Below, piece by piece: positions 22,590 to 31,109 of a stretch of 35,287 nucleotides of DNA. Under the pieces are notes generated by a model. That model saw only the letters and a list, made by a program, of their open reading frames with translations, did not search any database and was not told the origin of the DNA. This DNA is from Oscillospiraceae bacterium (GTDB taxonomy: Bacteria; Bacillota; Clostridia; Oscillospirales; Oscillospiraceae). The translations under genes were made by a program, and so were the position numbers. How positions within the stretch are numbered: position 1 is the stretch's first letter; each line of letters begins with the position of its first letter. The stretch is from the NCBI GenBank assembly GCA_902761635.1, contig CACWLG010000027.1, positions 1 through 35,287 on the forward strand, in the 5' to 3' direction.

Positions 22590-23492
22590 TTATTCAATCA
22601 GGCCAGCCTCGCGCATGGCCTTGCGGATGTTCTCGAGAACCGGCCCCTCGGGCGTCGGGAGGTTCGGGCGATAGGGATCGCCGACCTCAAGGCCGCGCAG
22701 CTTGGCCATATCCTTCGCCGCCACCGGGAAGGAGGCGGGGTCCATCGAAAGGCGCACGGGATTGAGCTTGAACTGCGCCTCCAGCGAGCCCTGCATATCG
22801 CCCGCGGCATAGCGCTCGTACACAGCGCCGATGAGCTCGGGCATAAAGTTGCCCGCGGTGCAAACGCCGCCTACCGCGCCGACACAGAGACTGGCATACA
22901 GGAGCGTGTCCTTGCCGCCGAATACCTTGAAGCCGATATCGCGGTTGAGACGCACGCACTCCTCGGTGAGGGTGATGTCGCCGGAGGTGTCCTTCATGCC
23001 GACGATGTTGTCGACATCATGGGCAAGCCGGGTGATGAGGGCCGCCGTCATGCCGTAGCCGACACGGCCGGGATTGTTGTAGAGCAGAACCGGCGTCTCG
23101 GGGATCGCCTCGGCCACGGTCTTGAAATGCAGATAAAGCTCGTCCTGATTAGGCTTTAAGAACATGGGCTGGAGGATGGACACTGCCGCCGCGCCGTTCT
23201 TGACCGCCATTTTGGCAAGGCGAACGCACTTTCTCGTATTGATGGCACCAATGCCGAAGTAGACCGGGATTCTGCCCGCCGCCTGAGAGCCGGCGATCTG
23301 CAGGCCGCGCTCCATCTCGTCCTCTTCGATCTGGTAAAACTCCCCATTGGAGCCGAAGACCAGGATGCCGTGCATGCCACCATTGATCACATAGTCGATC
23401 TGACGGCGGAAGGCCGCCTCGTCGATTTTCTCGTCCGCGTCAATGGGCGTGAGGATCGGAACAACGACGCCCTTGATAAAGTCCGTATTCAT
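22590..23492 (-). CDS. DHDPS-family lyase, probable 5-dehydro-4-deoxyglucarate aldolase
   Basis: A 300-aa class I aldolase-family protein. I start at the ATG at 23490-23492; its ribosome site GAGGTGA overlaps the garR stop, and a GTG inside that site is not the start. Family marks are G-S-N-G-E at 47-51, Tyr138 in L-L-Y-N-N-P-G-R and the Schiff-base Lys167 in I-V-G-M-K-D-T-S-G-D. DHDPS relatives cleave or dehydrate 2-keto acids. In the operon it stands between garR and garD, exactly where the aldolase that yields pyruvate and tartronate semialdehyde is needed. E. coli GarL is from a different family. The alternative is a KdgD-type dehydratase giving 2-oxoglutarate semialdehyde, but no matching dehydrogenase is present, whereas garR and a glycerate kinase are. 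True dihydrodipicolinate synthase activity is unlikely in this setting. Confidence 0.85.
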   Translation of the reverse strand: MNTDFIKGVVVPILTPIDADEKIDEAAFRRQIDYVINGGMHGILVFGSNGEFYQIEEDEMERGLQIAGSQAAGRIPVYFGIGAINTRKCVRLAKMAVKNGAAAVSILQPMFLKPNQDELYLHFKTVAEAIPETPVLLYNNPGRVGYGMTAALITRLAHDVDNIVGMKDTSGDITLTEECVRLNRDIGFKVFGGKDTLLYASLCVGAVGGVCTAGNFMPELIGAVYERYAAGDMQGSLEAQFKLNPVRLSMDPASFPVAAKDMAKLRGLEVGDPYRPNLPTPEGPVLENIRKAMREAGLIE

Positions 23493-23502
23493 GCCCTTCA
23501 CC

Positions 23503-24384
23503 TCAGCGGCCGATCTGGATGCCGGTCAGGTATTCGTAGTACTGGGCGATGGCGCTGTGATCCTTCCCGCCGCCCTCGTGGTTGTGCATCCACTGGAGGA
23601 TCTCCTGTACAGAGGCTGTCATGGGGACCGGCGCGCCGACAGCGTGAGCGCAGTCAAGGGCGTTGTTGAGGTCCTTAATGTGCAGGTCGATCTTGAAGCC
23701 GGGCTTATCGTTGCCCGCAATCATCATGGGGGCCTTGGCGTTCATGACCGTGGAGCCTGCAAGCCCGCCCTTGATAGCGTCAAAGACCAGATTGGGATCG
23801 ACGCCCGCCTTCTGCGCGAGGGTCAGCGCCTCGGCCAGGGCTTGGATGTTGCAGGCCACGATGATCTGGTTTGCAAGCTTCGTGGTGTTGCCCGCGCCCA
23901 CATCGCCGCAGCGCACAACAGAGGAACCCATCGCGCCGAGCATGTCTTTATACTTGTCAAACACGTCCTGCTTGCCGCCGACCATGATGGAGAGGGTGCC
24001 GTCAATGGCCTTGGGTTCGCCGCCGGAGACCGGGGCATCCAGCATCTCGATGCCGTACTGCGCGACGCCCTCGCATAACTCCTTGGAAGCGACGGGATTG
24101 ATGGAGCTCATGTCGATGAAGGTGGAGCCGGGCTTCATGTGTGCGGCGACACCGTTTTCACCCAGCATGACGGACTTGACCTGGGGGCCGTTGGGGAGCA
24201 TGGTGATGACGACATCACAGCTTTCGGCGACTTCGGTATAGCTGCCGGCCTTCGCGCCAACGGCGACGACGGGATCACACTTTGCCATGTTGCGGTTGGA
24301 GACCGTCACATCGTAGCCCGCTTTTACAAGATTGATTGCCATGGGCTTGCCCATGATACCCATTCCGATGAATCCGATTTTCAT
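23503..24384 (-). CDS. garR: Tartronate semialdehyde reductase (2-hydroxy-3-oxopropionate reductase)
   Basis: A 293-aa enzyme of the beta-hydroxyacid dehydrogenase family that reduces tartronate semialdehyde to glycerate with NAD(P)H. Marks are the N-terminal GFIGMGIMGKPMA nucleotide fold, D-A-P-V-S-G-G at 117-123 for substrate binding, catalytic Lys169 in G-N-T-T-K-L-A-N-Q, and K-D-L-N-N-A-L in the C-terminal helical domain. The length is typical of GarR/GlxR. An AAGGAG site precedes the ATG. Its stop overlaps the ribosome site of the lyase gene, so both are co-translated. Together with garD, the lyase and the glycerate kinase it fills the galactarate route. A 3-hydroxyisobutyrate-type substrate is possible by family but not by context. 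Confidence 0.92.
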   Translation of the reverse strand: MKIGFIGMGIMGKPMAINLVKAGYDVTVSNRNMAKCDPVVAVGAKAGSYTEVAESCDVVITMLPNGPQVKSVMLGENGVAAHMKPGSTFIDMSSINPVASKELCEGVAQYGIEMLDAPVSGGEPKAIDGTLSIMVGGKQDVFDKYKDMLGAMGSSVVRCGDVGAGNTTKLANQIIVACNIQALAEALTLAQKAGVDPNLVFDAIKGGLAGSTVMNAKAPMMIAGNDKPGFKIDLHIKDLNNALDCAHAVGAPVPMTASVQEILQWMHNHEGGGKDHSAIAQYYEYLTGIQIGR

Positions 24385-24409
24385 GTTTTCTATCTCCTTT
24401 TAATCCTTA

Positions 24410-25255
24410 TTACGCATTGTCATAAGCGTCCTGCATGGCCTGTCGGCAGGCAGTGGCGTTTTCGGGGGTAGTGTTCTCGAGGGTTGCGTATATGAACGGC
24501 TTCTCTTTCTTGAGATACTTCATGATAGCGCTGTAGTCCATCTCGCCTGTGCCCGCGCCGACGGATTTGAGACCGTAGCCCTCATTGACGCGCACAAAGT
24601 CCTTGAGATGCACCATTGCGATGTCTTTGCCCAAAAGCTCGATGGCCTCCTGGAAAAGCTCATCCCTGTGATCCACGTTATCCAGATCCAGCATGTTCAC
24701 CGGGTCGAAGAGCACCTGGAGATTATGGCTGCCGATCTCATCGAGCACCCGGCGGCAGGATTTCGGATCGTAGACGCTGTGGCGCGCCACCGGCTCGATG
24801 GCAAAGATGACGCCGAACTCTTCGGCGCAGCGGACAATGGGCTTGAGGCGCTTGATGAAAAGGGACAAGGTTTCATCCTTACGGCATTCCGGGCAGAACT
24901 TGTATTCCCGGTTCGGGGCGCCGGTCTCGGTGCCCACCATGCCGCAGCCGAGAAGAGAGGCGAAGCGGATATGGGCGTAGTACTTTTCCTCTGCATCCCG
25001 GAGGTATTCCTCGTCCGGGTGCAGAAGATTGAGGTAATTGCCGATGACGGCAATGTCGATGCCGTTGGCAACGAAAACGCGTTTCAGATTATTTGCATAG
25101 CCCGGGGTCAAAGCAGCGGGCGTACAGGGCAGGTCCTTGAAGAGCTTGCTCAGGGCCAAATGGCTGCAGGTAAAACCCTTTTTCCGCACGAGGGGCAAAA
25201 GCTCCTCCACAGGCAGCTTCTCGGCGTCGTGCAGACGCAGGCCAAGTTGAATCAT
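24410..25255 (-). CDS. Xylose-isomerase-like TIM-barrel sugar isomerase/epimerase
   Basis: A 281-aa protein of the AP-endonuclease-2/xylose-isomerase-like superfamily. It has an AAGGAGG site before the ATG and no signal peptide. The barrel is visible as alternating strands, with likely metal ligands Glu in F-A-I-E-P-V, Asp in V-L-F-D-P-V-N-M, His in M-V-H-L-K-D and a final Glu in Y-A-T-L-E-N-T. A G-T-E-T-G-A-P segment and a Cys pair (F-C-P-E-C) lie mid-protein. Relatives are isomerases, epimerases or dehydratases of sugars, inosose and hydroxypyruvate. Between the GH105 and garR genes it may isomerise a uronate or keto-acid intermediate, perhaps the link from released uronate to the galactarate branch. 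Reaction unknown. Confidence 0.8.
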   Translation of the reverse strand: MIQLGLRLHDAEKLPVEELLPLVRKKGFTCSHLALSKLFKDLPCTPAALTPGYANNLKRVFVANGIDIAVIGNYLNLLHPDEEYLRDAEEKYYAHIRFASLLGCGMVGTETGAPNREYKFCPECRKDETLSLFIKRLKPIVRCAEEFGVIFAIEPVARHSVYDPKSCRRVLDEIGSHNLQVLFDPVNMLDLDNVDHRDELFQEAIELLGKDIAMVHLKDFVRVNEGYGLKSVGAGTGEMDYSAIMKYLKKEKPFIYATLENTTPENATACRQAMQDAYDNA

Positions 25256-25268
25256 GCTTCGTTCCTCC

Positions 25269-26366
25269 TTATCTGGTGCGCAGGAGCTGTTCGCTGACGG
25301 CCATCATGCAGGCGCCGGTGCCGTGCTGATTGTCCGTCATCTGCTTTTCGCTTAGGTAATAGGCCGGGGTACCGTCCCGGTCGGTGCGATTGTCCGGTCC
25401 GGGGCCGAGGCCCGCGCTGGCACAGATGCCGTAAAGGTGATACTCGCCATTCTCATTTATGAGATAGGTATCCCGGATTGCATCCAGAATCTCGCTGCCC
25501 CGCTCCCCGTAAGGTGCGGGCAGCATGCCGAGCCGCGCCCCCTTCATGAGAGCATAAGCGACCATCGCGCTGCCGGAGGTCTCGGAGTAGTTGCCGCTGA
25601 GATCGGCCCGGTCCACCACCTGCAAAAACATTTTTGTCTGCGGCACCTGATATTGCAGAATGCCGTCGAGGGCATTTCGCAGCAGCGGGATCAGTTCCGC
25701 CGCGCGGGAGCTGTGCTCCTCTGCGATCTCATAGGTATCCGCCAGCGCCATCAAGAACCAGCCTTCGGCCCGAAGCCACACGGCGGGGCTCTGCCCGGTC
25801 ACGGGATCGGCCCACTCCGCCTTGCGGGAGCAGTCGTTTGCGTGCATATACAGGCCGAGTCTCTCGTTCCATAAGAGCTTGTGGGCGCTTTGAAACTGGT
25901 TGAGAATATCGTCCCAGCGGTCTTCCCCGGATTCCGCGAGGCAGCGGGCGTAGAAGGGCATGCCCATGTACAGCCCATCCAGCCAGACCTGATGGGGGTA
26001 AATGTCCTTGTGCCAGAAATTTCCTGTCACGGTGCGGGGATAGTCGTCCAGCATGTGACAGGCCCGCTCCACCGCCGCGGCATAGCGCGCATCCCCGGTC
26101 AGGTCACGCAGGATGAGCAGGGACTTGCCGAAGCTCACCTTGTCCAGGTTGTGCTCCCCCTCTGCCCAGTTGACAACGCTTCCATCAGGGCGCATAAGAC
26201 AGGCGGCGTTTTCCAGAACAGGCTGTGTCCAAGCTTCATCGCCGGTCGCCTTCGCCAGATCCTCCGCGCCGACGACGCAGAGGTCATCTTTATAGTTCCA
26301 CGGCTTCTCCGTGAGAAAACGCGGAAAAGTCTCGTTCAGATATTGCTTAAAATAGGTCAGCCACAT
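25269..26366 (-). CDS. GH105 unsaturated rhamnogalacturonyl/uronyl hydrolase
   Basis: A 365-aa cytoplasmic glycoside hydrolase of family 105 (YteR/YesR type). These enzymes remove the unsaturated uronic acid left at the non-reducing end after pectin lyase action, using hydration of the enol ether. The ATG at 26364-26366 has an AAAGGAG site. The (alpha/alpha)6 barrel is recognisable by QVWLDGLYMGMPFYA at 126-140 with the catalytic Asp130, W-L-R-A-E-G-W-F-L-M-A-L, and ETSGSAMVAYAL late in the protein, with a G-T-P-A-Y-Y-L-S-E-K end segment. No signal peptide, so it acts on imported oligomers. It lies between the GH28 gene (28 bases) and the TIM-barrel gene (13 bases). Confidence 0.9.
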   Translation of the reverse strand: MWLTYFKQYLNETFPRFLTEKPWNYKDDLCVVGAEDLAKATGDEAWTQPVLENAACLMRPDGSVVNWAEGEHNLDKVSFGKSLLILRDLTGDARYAAAVERACHMLDDYPRTVTGNFWHKDIYPHQVWLDGLYMGMPFYARCLAESGEDRWDDILNQFQSAHKLLWNERLGLYMHANDCSRKAEWADPVTGQSPAVWLRAEGWFLMALADTYEIAEEHSSRAAELIPLLRNALDGILQYQVPQTKMFLQVVDRADLSGNYSETSGSAMVAYALMKGARLGMLPAPYGERGSEILDAIRDTYLINENGEYHLYGICASAGLGPGPDNRTDRDGTPAYYLSEKQMTDNQHGTGACMMAVSEQLLRTR

Positions 26367-26394
26367 GGGAGTCTCCTTTCCTGTTTGTGGTTGA

Positions 26395-28440
26395 TCACAG
26401 CCCCGCGAAGTCCGCCACACGGTCGAGGATCGCGATGGCCTCACTTACCGTTACGGGCCGATGGGGGCAAAACCTTTCTTCTTCCAGCTGCATAAATCCA
26501 AAGTACAGCGCGCGGGCAACGTTTGTGCCGTAATTGTTGGCAACCTCCTGCGCATCCAGGCAGACCGGCATCGTGCTTGAGGCATTGCGGTAGTTGACGC
26601 CGCAGGCCTGCATCGCAACACTCGCCATCTCCTGCCGGGTTATGCTGTCCCCAGGGCAGAAATTGCCCTCGCCATCGAGTGCCAGGAAGCGGTTGGCCAC
26701 CGCCGCGAGCGCCGTCATCGCCTGCGTATCTTTCGGAACAGGGCCGCGCAGCTTCGGATCAGCCAGCGGCAGAAGCATCGCCGCCAGCTGCATGCGCGTG
26801 ACCGCCTCCTCCGTAGGGACTACCCCCGCGGGCAGCATGTTCCGGCAGATTAGTCTTGCTGCCGCTCCGGTGGCTGGGGCAGACAGAGCTCGGTAGGGGC
26901 GGCTTGTCTCCTCGTTGCCCTGTGCGTCGCTTACCGTAACGCGAAGCCAGGCGACTTCCGGTGTCTTGAGCTTCTTCCCTTTGCCGCATTTGATCCAAAC
27001 TTTACCGTCTGCTGAGCTTTCCCAGCAATAGGAGAGGCTCTGCTCCGTCAGGCACACAGCCTCGGCTGTCAAAGGAGCACCAGGAGCAGGTACGCCCAGG
27101 ATGCGCACCGAGACAGGGCGCGGAAAGCGCTTGCCGTTAATGAACACGTTTTCAATCAGGGGGTTTTGCCAGTTCATGAAACGCATGGTTTTTCTCGCAC
27201 TGTCAATATGGATATTGCGCAGGGTGAGGCCGGTGATGGGTACCTCGGGAAAGGCCTCAAGGAAGATGCCGTAATCGCCGCCGTTGGCCTCGATGTTTTC
27301 GATGGTGATGTCCCGGAACACGGGCAGGCTGTCCCCGTTTCGTCCGTCCTCATAGAGCATGGTGCCATGAACCGCTGCGCCGTGCACCGTGTCCATTACG
27401 CTGTTTGAGAGCATGATTTCTTCTACGAAACCACCGCGGCGTGCGTTGGTTTTCAGGCGCAGGGCATAGGTCAGGTTAGGGCTAGAAAAGCGGTTGCCGT
27501 CAGCCAGCACTCTTCGGATGCCGCCGCTCATTTCACTGCCGAGGGCGATGCCGCCGTGTCCGTCCAGAAATTCGTTGTTTTCGATCAGGACGTTTTCGCA
27601 GGGGGTATTGGTTCTCTGGCCGTCCCGGTCGCGGCCGGACTTGAGGCTGATGCAGTCGTCGCCGGTATCAAAGCGGCAGTTTTTGATCCACACGCCGCAG
27701 CAGCTTTCCGGGTCGCAGCCGTCATTGTTGCTGCCGTGGCTGGAGAGCGTCACGCCGTCCACGATCACACTTCGGCACAGGACGGGGTTGAGCTGCCACA
27801 TGGGGCTGTTTTTCAATGTCACATCCCGAAGCAACACACGCTTGCAGCAGAGAAACTGAACAAAGTTCGGGCGCAGATAATGGCCTGGTCCGAAACGGCG
27901 CTCTTCAATGGGCGCTGCCTCCATATTCATGCGGCGAAGGGCCAGGCGGTCAGGCTGCTGCAGGTCGACGCGATCGGCTGACCACGCCTCTTCCACCTGA
28001 TGATGCCAGTCCCACCAATGGTGTTGATCCGCGCCGCCGTCGAGTACGCCCGGCCCGCTCACGGCGATGTCATGCGCGTCCTTCGCATACAAAAGCGCGC
28101 TGTAATTATAGCAGGGAGTGGCTTCCCAATGGGAGTAGACAACGGGATAGTTTTCTTCTATTTCCGTATTGATAAATTGCAGAACCGTCTCCGGGCTTTC
28201 CAGATGAAGCTCCACGCCACTTCTAAGCTGCAGGGCGCCGCTGCGCCAGACCCCGGCGGACAGGCAGAGCCGTCCCCCGCCGCTCTCGCTTAAATCATCG
28301 ATGGCGTTCTGCAGAGCACGGGTCAGATTTTTGCCGGTGTCGGGATAGATCCCGCAGGCCGTGGCCTGTACGATACGCTCGGGGATCACAGGCATTGCGA
28401 TATGGCGCAGGATCTCTTCACGCAGTGTCGCTTTCTCCAT
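26395..28440 (-). CDS. GH28 polygalacturonase with C-terminal SLH-like repeats
   Basis: A 681-aa protein with a GGAGG site before its ATG. Residues about 25-440 are a right-handed beta-helix of family GH28, which hydrolyses galacturonide bonds in pectin or rhamnogalacturonan. The four conserved sites are present: N-N-D-G-C-D at 239-244, D-D-C at 261-263, G-H-G-G at 294-297 and R-L-K at 328-330. Residues about 440-520 look like a small beta domain. Residues about 525-681 carry SLH-like repeats (D-G-E-G-N-F-C-P-G-D-S-I-T-R-Q-E-M near 589-605 and E-R-F-C-P-H-R-P-V-T-V-S-E-A near 655-668), which normally anchor proteins to the cell wall. Yet the N-terminus has no signal peptide. Either the start is not what it seems or the repeats serve inside the cell. 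Confidence 0.88.
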   Translation of the reverse strand: MEKATLREEILRHIAMPVIPERIVQATACGIYPDTGKNLTRALQNAIDDLSESGGGRLCLSAGVWRSGALQLRSGVELHLESPETVLQFINTEIEENYPVVYSHWEATPCYNYSALLYAKDAHDIAVSGPGVLDGGADQHHWWDWHHQVEEAWSADRVDLQQPDRLALRRMNMEAAPIEERRFGPGHYLRPNFVQFLCCKRVLLRDVTLKNSPMWQLNPVLCRSVIVDGVTLSSHGSNNDGCDPESCCGVWIKNCRFDTGDDCISLKSGRDRDGQRTNTPCENVLIENNEFLDGHGGIALGSEMSGGIRRVLADGNRFSSPNLTYALRLKTNARRGGFVEEIMLSNSVMDTVHGAAVHGTMLYEDGRNGDSLPVFRDITIENIEANGGDYGIFLEAFPEVPITGLTLRNIHIDSARKTMRFMNWQNPLIENVFINGKRFPRPVSVRILGVPAPGAPLTAEAVCLTEQSLSYCWESSADGKVWIKCGKGKKLKTPEVAWLRVTVSDAQGNEETSRPYRALSAPATGAAARLICRNMLPAGVVPTEEAVTRMQLAAMLLPLADPKLRGPVPKDTQAMTALAAVANRFLALDGEGNFCPGDSITRQEMASVAMQACGVNYRNASSTMPVCLDAQEVANNYGTNVARALYFGFMQLEEERFCPHRPVTVSEAIAILDRVADFAGL

Positions 28441-28444
28441 TTGC

Positions 28445-29533
28445 TTATCCTCCGGAATGTTCGGTAAGTGTTTTTAGCTCTTCGGGCAGGCACTCGTTGT
28501 GGAAGCGGTGTCCCCCCTCGCAGATCTCGTGGCTCAGACGGTCTTCCGCGTCCAGCAGCCGGTAAGCTCTGCGGACGGTCTCCACCTGTTCGAGCACATT
28601 GTCAAGCCCGCGCGGGCCGTTCTGGCGGTCCTCCCGGCAGCTCTGGATCAGCAGTGGGCGTGGTGCAATAAGACAAGCGATGTCCCGCATGTCGAAATAC
28701 TCCCATAGGTGCGGGACATAGTTGCACGAGCAGTTCCAGCTCTGGCGCAGGAGTGAATCCCGGTAGCCGTAGAAGTAGCCGGACACAAACGCGCAGCTTA
28801 TACGCTCCTCCAGAGCGCTCAAAAACAGGGTCTGCATTCCGCCGCCGGAAAAGCCGAGACATCCGGGTTCATTATAAGCCCACTCAGCGCGCTGCGCAAG
28901 ATAATCCACCGTCCGCATGAGATCCCAGACCAGCATGCCGAGCACCGGGATCCCCAGCGGCTCTCCCATTCTGGCAAGCCGCAGGCAGTCGCCTGTCAGT
29001 GCGCTGGGAAGCATCCGGGTGTCGCCGGGCTCCTCCCGCCGTTCGCCGAAGCCCCGGCAGTCCGGACACAGGGCCACATAGCCGAGGCGGGCAAGCTGCA
29101 AGCCGTAGTCGTAGTTATAAAGATCGATTTTTTCCGCGACTGCGCCGAACTCCCGCAGACCCGCCACACTGTACTTCCCCGCCCCGCCGTGTCCGGGCGG
29201 GCAGAGGAAGGGCCGCGTCGTCCGGTCGGCTCCGGGCGGGATCAGCAGATAGAAGGGCATAGTCACATCCGGCTCGGTTTGGATCGTCCAGCGCTCGCGG
29301 CGGATGCCGTCCGGCAGCGTCACCGTCTCTGTGCATTCCGGCTCAAGCGGGCAGCCTTCCATCTTCTCAAGCCCCAGCAGACCGGACAGCTTTTCTCTCG
29401 CCATCCGCTGCCAGGAGAGGAAGCCCTCCCGACTCTCTCCCGTAAAGCGCATTCCGCGGGCATAGCGGTCATATTTTCGCAGAATAGACGGCAAGCTTGG
29501 ATAATGCTGCGAGACAGGCGGCAGCTCAGTCAT
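28445..29533 (-). CDS. Alpha/beta hydrolase, acetyl-xylan-esterase / dienelactone-hydrolase-like
   Basis: A 362-aa hydrolase with no signal peptide. Oxyanion region C-P-P-G-H-G-G at 111-117, nucleophile elbow G-F-S-G-G-G with Ser229, a likely acid near 301 and His342 in E-G-G-H-R-F complete a catalytic triad. The R-G-F-G-E-R segment at about 160 is typical of AXE1-like and ABHD esterases found in polysaccharide utilisation loci. It probably removes acetyl or other acyl groups from imported pectin oligomers. Its ATG overlaps the end of tctA by 8 bases (translational coupling) and the GH28 gene follows after 4 bases. Substrate is inferred from context. Confidence 0.8.
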   Translation of the reverse strand: MTELPPVSQHYPSLPSILRKYDRYARGMRFTGESREGFLSWQRMAREKLSGLLGLEKMEGCPLEPECTETVTLPDGIRRERWTIQTEPDVTMPFYLLIPPGADRTTRPFLCPPGHGGAGKYSVAGLREFGAVAEKIDLYNYDYGLQLARLGYVALCPDCRGFGERREEPGDTRMLPSALTGDCLRLARMGEPLGIPVLGMLVWDLMRTVDYLAQRAEWAYNEPGCLGFSGGGMQTLFLSALEERISCAFVSGYFYGYRDSLLRQSWNCSCNYVPHLWEYFDMRDIACLIAPRPLLIQSCREDRQNGPRGLDNVLEQVETVRRAYRLLDAEDRLSHEICEGGHRFHNECLPEELKTLTEHSGG

Positions 29534-31094
29534 CGCTCACGTCGCCGTACTTTGCGGCATTCGCAGCGGCCTTGTCGGCCTCGCTGAGCTTGTTGGCAGC
29601 GGCGCGGCGTTTCTTGAGGTACTCCGAGAGATAAGGCCAGATGATGCAGAACACGGCCACCAGCAGCAGGATGAGCGACAGCGGGCGGGTGAAGAACTTG
29701 CCGTAGTGTCCCTTGTCCATGCTGATAGCACGGCGGAAGTAACCCTCCAGCTTGCCGGAGAGGATGAAGGCCAGCACGAGGGGGCTTGTCGGCAGGCCGC
29801 CGATGCTCATGAAGAGGCTCAGCAGGCACAGGGCCAGCATCACGTAAATGTTGAACATGGTGTTGGAAATGCCGAAGCCGCCGATGTAGGCGATGATGAG
29901 GATAACGGAATACAGGTAGTGGTAGGGAATGCGCAGGATGTAGGCAAACCAGCGCTTGGTTGCGACCTGGATGATGAAGGTCACCACAGCCGCCACCAGC
30001 ACGCAGGCAAAGATCAGCATGGCAAGGTCAGGCTGGTTGGTCATAAAGAGCGGGCCCGCCTGCAGGCCGTGGATGGTGAGGGCCGCAATGAGCATGGCGG
30101 TGATGCCGTCGCCGGGGATGCCGAGGGCCATCATCGGGATCAGCGCGCCGCCGAGGGAGGCATTGTTCGCGGTCTCACTGGCCCAGATACCGGCGGGGTT
30201 GCCTTCACCGAAAGGAACCTCAGGGTCCTTGTTGACGCTCTTGGCGTAGCCGTAGGCCACCATGTTGGAGATGCCGGAGCCCATGCCGGGCAAAAAGCCG
30301 ATCCAGAGGCCGGAGACGAAGGCAAAGATCACGGTCTTAATGTTCTTGAAGTAATCTTTGATCCCGATGCCGAAGCCCTTCTGTCCGGCAGTGGAGGCGT
30401 CGGGCATTTTGGCCTCGCCGCGGGCAGAGTCACGGATGATCTGGCACATGGCAAACATACCGAGCATCTGAGCGACCGTGGAGATACCGGCGGAAAGGTT
30501 TGTTGAGCCGAAGGTGAAGCGCTGGGTGCCGTTGATGGGGTCCATACCGATGCAGCCGAGCATGAAGCCGAGGCCGGCCGACATCATGCCCTTCCAGATA
30601 TTGCCCTTGGAGAGACTTGCCACCAACGTGATGGCGCAGAAGCACAGGGAGAAGTACTCCCAGGGGCCGAGGGTCAGGGCAAAGTCCGCAATGATAGGCG
30701 AGACCAGCGTGGCGATCAGGACGGAGAAGAGCGTGCCGAGGAAAGAGGCCGTGATACCGATGGCGAGGGCCTTGTTCGATTCGCCCTTGAGTGTCATGGG
30801 ATAGCCGTCAAAGCAGGTGGCAATGGCGGAAGAGGAACCGGGAATGCCGATCAGAACAGCGGAGATAAAGGAACCGGACACGCCGCCGATCCAGATGGCG
30901 AGCAGCAGCACGAAGCTCGTCTCGGTGGAAAGGCCGAAGGTCACGGGCAGCAGCAGCGCGATACCGAGGGTGGCCGAGAGACCGGGGATCGCGCCGAAGA
31001 CGATGCCCAGCGCAACCATGGCAAAAATGAGCAGCAGGTTGATGGGCTTTAAGCATACCAGCAGGGCGGAACCGTACAGCGCAAGATTAGACAT
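29526..31094 (-). CDS. tctA: TctA-family large permease of a tripartite tricarboxylate transporter
   Basis: A 522-aa membrane protein with about 11-12 spans; a GGGAGG site precedes the ATG. It has the TctA signatures G-A-I-P-G-L-S-A-T-L-G-I-A in the first half and F-L-P-G-M-G-S-G-I in the second, the two conserved substrate-pathway loops, plus the G-I-P-G-S-S-S-A-I-A-T-C-F-D-G-Y-P segment. TTT systems use a binding protein and ion gradient to import carboxylates such as citrate, tartrate, terephthalate, protocatechuate or uronates/aldarates. Gene order C-B-A with the binding protein first is normal. In cluster B it should import galactarate or a (di)galacturonate product. The C-terminal tail is charged and cytoplasmic. 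Confidence 0.93.
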   Translation of the reverse strand: MSNLALYGSALLVCLKPINLLLIFAMVALGIVFGAIPGLSATLGIALLLPVTFGLSTETSFVLLLAIWIGGVSGSFISAVLIGIPGSSSAIATCFDGYPMTLKGESNKALAIGITASFLGTLFSVLIATLVSPIIADFALTLGPWEYFSLCFCAITLVASLSKGNIWKGMMSAGLGFMLGCIGMDPINGTQRFTFGSTNLSAGISTVAQMLGMFAMCQIIRDSARGEAKMPDASTAGQKGFGIGIKDYFKNIKTVIFAFVSGLWIGFLPGMGSGISNMVAYGYAKSVNKDPEVPFGEGNPAGIWASETANNASLGGALIPMMALGIPGDGITAMLIAALTIHGLQAGPLFMTNQPDLAMLIFACVLVAAVVTFIIQVATKRWFAYILRIPYHYLYSVILIIAYIGGFGISNTMFNIYVMLALCLLSLFMSIGGLPTSPLVLAFILSGKLEGYFRRAISMDKGHYGKFFTRPLSLILLLVAVFCIIWPYLSEYLKKRRAAANKLSEADKAAANAAKYGDVSDD

Positions 31095-31109
31095 GATTTG
31101 TTTCCTCCC

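Noticed and set aside
20987-22765. 592-codon plus-strand open frame
   Set aside because: Antisense of garD, with no ribosome site and no family pattern; likewise the long plus-strand frames opposite 5503-6777, 11322-12731, 12789-14306 and 29706-30506.
22590-23492. Dihydrodipicolinate synthase (lysine biosynthesis)
   Set aside because: The family fits, but the gene is locked inside a galactarate operon, overlapping the garR end with its ribosome site, and no lysine gene is nearby.
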